From Planctomycetaceae bacterium (lineage in GTDB: Bacteria > Planctomycetota > Planctomycetia > Pirellulales > Thermoguttaceae): a stretch of DNA of 6,962 bases. Under the pieces are notes generated by a model. That model had not been told where the DNA came from, did not search any database, and saw only the letters and a list, made by a program, of their open reading frames with translations. Location of the stretch: assembly GCA_031274045.1 (NCBI GenBank), contig JAISQS010000487.1, forward strand, positions 1 to 6,962, read 5' to 3'. Below, one piece after another: positions 4,817 through 6,962 of the stretch. The position numbers and the translations under genes were made by a program. Position 1 is the first letter of the stretch, and each line of letters starts with the position of its first letter.

Positions 4817-6202
4817 TTGCAAAGAATGAAACGTTGGGTGTTGGATTGGTGGCGGCGTTCTTGTGGTGGTTGGGAGATTTTGTGTCAGGCGATTCCGCTT
4901 ATTATTTCGTCTGGTTCGATTTCGATAATGATATTTACGGATCGGTTGATGTTGGCGTGGAGTAGTCGTGCGGAGATGTCCGCGTCAATGCAAAGCGGGA
5001 TGTTGTCACTTGCGGCAATTGCGATTCCGCAAGGTATCGCTGTTTTTGTGACGACGTTTGTTGCTCAATATTATGGCAGTCGAAATTATGGTCGTATTTG
5101 TCCTGTTGTTTGGCAAGGAGTCTGGTTTGGTTTTGTTTTGATGCCGTTGTTGTTATTTCTTGAGCCGTTGTTGAGTGAGTTGTTTGTGTTTTTTGAGCAT
5201 GAGGATCTTATTGAGCTTGAGCGTGATTGTTTACGGTGTTTGTTGTGGGGTAGTGGTGCGGCGATTGGTGGAGAATCTGTTGCGGCGTTTTTTAGGGGTC
5301 GCGGCAAGATGCATGTTGAGATGAATGTGAATTTGTTTTGCCTGTTGCTCAATATTTTTCTTGACTACTGCCTGATATTCGGCAAATTCGGGTTTCCAAC
5401 GTGGGGGCTTATCGGCTCTGCAATTGCAACTGTTATCTGTCAATATATCCGTTTTGGAATATATGTTGTTTTGATGTTTATTTGTGAGAACAGGGAGCGT
5501 AGATTTAATTTCTTTGGCGGTATGTTGCCGGATTTCAGGTTGATTGGCAGGTTATTTTATTATGGTACTCCGAGTAGTTCGTATACATTTATTGACACGC
5601 TAACGTTTACATTGTTTATGATGGTTATTGGCGGGCTTGGTGCGACGGAGCGTGATGCGACAACGATTGCGTTTACGATAAATTCGTTTTCGTTTTTGCC
5701 GTTGCTTGGAGTTGGGTTAGCGGTAACGTCTATTGTGGGACGTAAGCTTGGTGAGGAGCGTTCTGATCTTGCAAGGCGGGCAACAAATACGGCGGCTGTG
5801 ATTGGTTGTGCGTATACGGGGATTTTGTGTATTTTGTATCTTGTGTTTCCAAATTTGATTTTGTATTGTTTTTCCGGTTTTGGTGCCAATGCGGTTGCGT
5901 TTAATGATGTTAGTGAGCTTACGAATATTCTGTTACGTTTTATTGCGGTTTATCTTTTCTTTGATTGTTGTGCGGTGGTTTATTCGTCGGCGTTGCGTGG
6001 GGCTGGTGATACTTTTTTTGTGTTGTTGGTTGTGATTTTTCTTGCGCCGCCGGTGCCGATATTATGTTTTATTGGGGTAAAATTTTTCGGTCTTGGGATA
6101 TTGTGGTGTTGGACGGTTTTTACGGTGGGTTTGGTGCTTTATTTTGTCTGCTTTTTCATAAGATTCCTGAAAGGCAAATGGGAAAAAATCCGCGTAATAT
6201 AA
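4817..6202 (+). CDS. MATE family multidrug/metabolite efflux transporter
   Basis: The 461-residue product is a polytopic inner-membrane protein in two homologous halves of about six helices each, the standard MATE size and layout. These proteins export cationic drugs or metabolites in exchange for Na+ or H+. Helix 1 begins near residue 19 (WEILCQAIPLIISSGS) with P27, followed by FTDRLMLAW (D42), matching the family's early Asp region. The loop motif NIFLDYCLIFGKFGFPTWGLIGSAIATVICQ (about residues 177-208) is characteristic. The C-terminal half begins near LIGRLFYYGTPSS and carries GRKLGEERSDLARRA and RGAGDTFFVL. I chose the TTG at 4817 because AGGAG at 4803-4807 lies 9 bases upstream; the ATG at 4826 would leave 18 bases, which is too far. 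Codons are strongly T/G-biased, more than in the flanking genes. Substrate and subfamily (NorM- or DinF-like) cannot be settled from sequence, and no neighbour hints at one. Confidence 0.93.
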   Translation: MQRMKRWVLDWWRRSCGGWEILCQAIPLIISSGSISIMIFTDRLMLAWSSRAEMSASMQSGMLSLAAIAIPQGIAVFVTTFVAQYYGSRNYGRICPVVWQGVWFGFVLMPLLLFLEPLLSELFVFFEHEDLIELERDCLRCLLWGSGAAIGGESVAAFFRGRGKMHVEMNVNLFCLLLNIFLDYCLIFGKFGFPTWGLIGSAIATVICQYIRFGIYVVLMFICENRERRFNFFGGMLPDFRLIGRLFYYGTPSSSYTFIDTLTFTLFMMVIGGLGATERDATTIAFTINSFSFLPLLGVGLAVTSIVGRKLGEERSDLARRATNTAAVIGCAYTGILCILYLVFPNLILYCFSGFGANAVAFNDVSELTNILLRFIAVYLFFDCCAVVYSSALRGAGDTFFVLLVVIFLAPPVPILCFIGVKFFGLGILWCWTVFTVGLVLYFVCFFIRFLKGKWEKIRVI

Positions 6203-6294
6203 AACGACAACTCACTCAACTCACCCATTAGCCCACACAATTTTTTTTGAGAAACAAAAAAATCAAAAGAGGGAGCCATGTAATATCATGTTTT

Positions 6295-6403
6295 GCAAGC
6301 CATAGGTTTGCATCGCTCGGTAGAAAACGATGTTCTCTCAACGGAATGCGAAGACTCGGCTGGGATTTCATTTTCTACCAAGCAATACATTCCTAGCGGA
6401 ATG
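6295..6403 (-). repeat. Palindromic element, copy A
   Basis: It opens with GCAAGCC-ATA-GGTTTGC (6295-6311), continues with GCATCGCTCGGTAGAAAA (6310-6327), and its other side is TTTTCTACCAAGCAATAC (6371-6388, 15 of 18 complementary). It closes with CATTCC-TAGC-GGAATG (6388-6403). The reverse complement matches the element at 6650-6812, including 20 identical bases (6341-6360 against 6693-6712). No protein is encoded. Confidence 0.75.
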
Positions 6404-6463
6404 GTAATAGACTTGTTCCAAAACTTAAAAAGTACAACAGGCGTTAGGCGGGAAGTCGTTAGC

Positions 6464-6481
6464 GACGGGGGCTTGCCCCCG
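6464..6481. repeat. CGGGGG-CTTG-CCCCCG palindrome
   Basis: A perfect 6-bp GC stem (6466-6471 and 6476-6481) around CTTG, followed by AAGTTAGTTTTT. It is a relative of the palindromes at 3113-3141, 3222-3250, 3393-3418 and 4621-4641. A further stem AGCGGA-ATA-TCCGCT (6506-6520) lies close by. The following T-rich bases could make the first stem a weak terminator. Confidence 0.55.
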
Positions 6482-6649
6482 AAGTTAGTTTTTAGGTAAT
6501 GTATCAGCGGAATATCCGCTTTGACTCAACCTTATTTTTACCTGATTTTTTCTAAACAAAACAACCTTAGTAGCCATTGTATTACCCCAGAGAATAAACC
6601 TTATTACTCTCTTATTATTTTCCAATCCGTTCTATGTTTCGCGTTATTA

Positions 6650-6812
6650 CATTCCATTAGGAATGTATCGCTCGGTAGAAAAAGAAGCCCCCGCCGAGTC
6701 TTCGCATTCCGTAGGAATGCAAACTTGTGACTTGCCCAATGGTGGCATTCCTACGGAATGCTCGTGTGTGGGAACATCATTTTCTACCGAGCGATGCAAG
6801 CCTACGGCTTGC
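6650..6812 (+). repeat. Palindromic element, copy B (nested in the MITE-like element)
   Basis: It opens with CATTCC-ATTA-GGAATG (6650-6665), followed by GTATCGCTCGGTAGAAAA (6665-6682), which pairs with TTTTCTACCGAGCGATGC (6780-6797) at 17 of 18 positions. It closes with GCAAGCC-TAC-GGCTTGC (6796-6812). Between these it carries two further perfect palindromes, GCATTCC-GTA-GGAATGC (6704-6720) and GCATTCC-TAC-GGAATGC (6745-6761). It is the inverted, longer counterpart of 6295-6403, about 54 bases larger. Confidence 0.8.
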
Positions 6813-6846
6813 TACACTGCACAATTCACAATGCACAATGACCCAT

Positions 6847-6879
6847 GTGAATTATGAACTGTGAACTGTGAATTATGAA
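6847..6879. repeat. Short direct repeat GTGAATTATGAA, period 21
   Basis: GTGAATTATGAA occurs at 6847-6858 and 6868-6879 with GTGAACT-type intermediates between, and a partly complementary stretch (CACAATTCACAATGCACAATG) lies just upstream. It looks like a small tandem or slippage-derived repeat inside the MITE-like element. Confidence 0.6.
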
Positions 6880-6962
6880 TGGCTACTAAGGTTGTTTTTG
6901 TAAGAAAATCAGGTTGTAAATAAGGTTTGTTTTTTTCTGCAGCGTTGAAGTATTTCACTGAT

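Larger units (their letters stand above)
6528..6927. mobile_element. MITE-like 400-bp element with about 50-bp terminal inverted repeats
   Basis: The left end 6528-6578 (AACCTTAT...TAGCCATT) and the right end 6878-6927 (AATGGCTA...ATAAGGTT) are imperfect reverse complements along their whole length, with a few substitutions and one or two indels. Complementarity stops abruptly outside these points, giving sharp ends. The inside holds the palindromic element at 6650-6812 and a short direct repeat GTGAATTATGAA (6847-6858 and 6868-6879), but no transposase. I could not see a clear target-site duplication, so mobility is inferred only from the terminal repeats. Confidence 0.55.

Noticed and set aside
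6241..6248. T8 run as an intrinsic terminator of the MATE gene
   Set aside because: No stable GC-rich hairpin immediately precedes the T run.
6293..6857. Three small plus-strand open frames (64-69 codons) after the MATE gene
   Set aside because: They run through the palindromic elements and the MITE-like element, overlap in part and have no RBS or family resemblance.

Overview
The window looks like chromosomal DNA from a planctomycete with low to moderate GC. The best evidence is the pair at 583-2372. The first gene is a DUF1559 prepilin-like protein with the planctomycete-type N-terminus (GFTLVELLVVIAIIG) and a C-terminal H-x9-DG motif. The second is a small lipoprotein with a carboxypeptidase-regulatory/transthyretin-like fold. 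The RNase HII-like protein with a DEAGYG motif also fits my recollection of planctomycete proteins. A gut or otherwise host-associated lineage is a guess based on low GC and the density of short repeats.

Layout. Positions 1-582 are AT-rich and non-coding, with one plausible sigma70-type promoter and a palindrome just before a strong ribosome binding site. A good start codon at 583 opens a frame that runs into a run of 15 G (715-729) and stops at 744. The DUF1559 domain follows in another frame (770-1792). Removing one G joins the two into a single 402-residue protein, so the G run either causes a phase-variable frameshift or is a homopolymer error. A 12-bp inverted repeat separates this gene from the lipoprotein gene (1884-2372), which ends at a 14-bp hairpin (2399-2430).

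Positions 2541-3419 have no credible gene. They are a mosaic of short GC-rich palindromic repeats: a 235-bp unit duplicated at a 263-bp period, then an inverted pair of about 145-bp arms, with dispersed small palindromes. Relatives of these recur at 4621, 4661 and 6464.

Positions 3549-4610 encode a divergent RNase HII-like protein with a low-complexity insert. A 24-bp near-perfect hairpin and an EcoRI-containing palindrome separate it from a MATE-family exporter (4817-6202), whose TTG start is fixed by an AGGAG site. Positions 6203-6962 are gene-free and hold inverted copies of a 109-163 bp palindromic element. One copy lies inside a 400-bp element bounded by about 50-bp terminal inverted repeats, resembling a MITE.

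The prepilin-like protein and lipoprotein plausibly act together at the cell envelope. The RNase HII-like protein and the MATE exporter show no evident functional link to them or to each other. No transposase, rRNA, tRNA or CRISPR array was seen.
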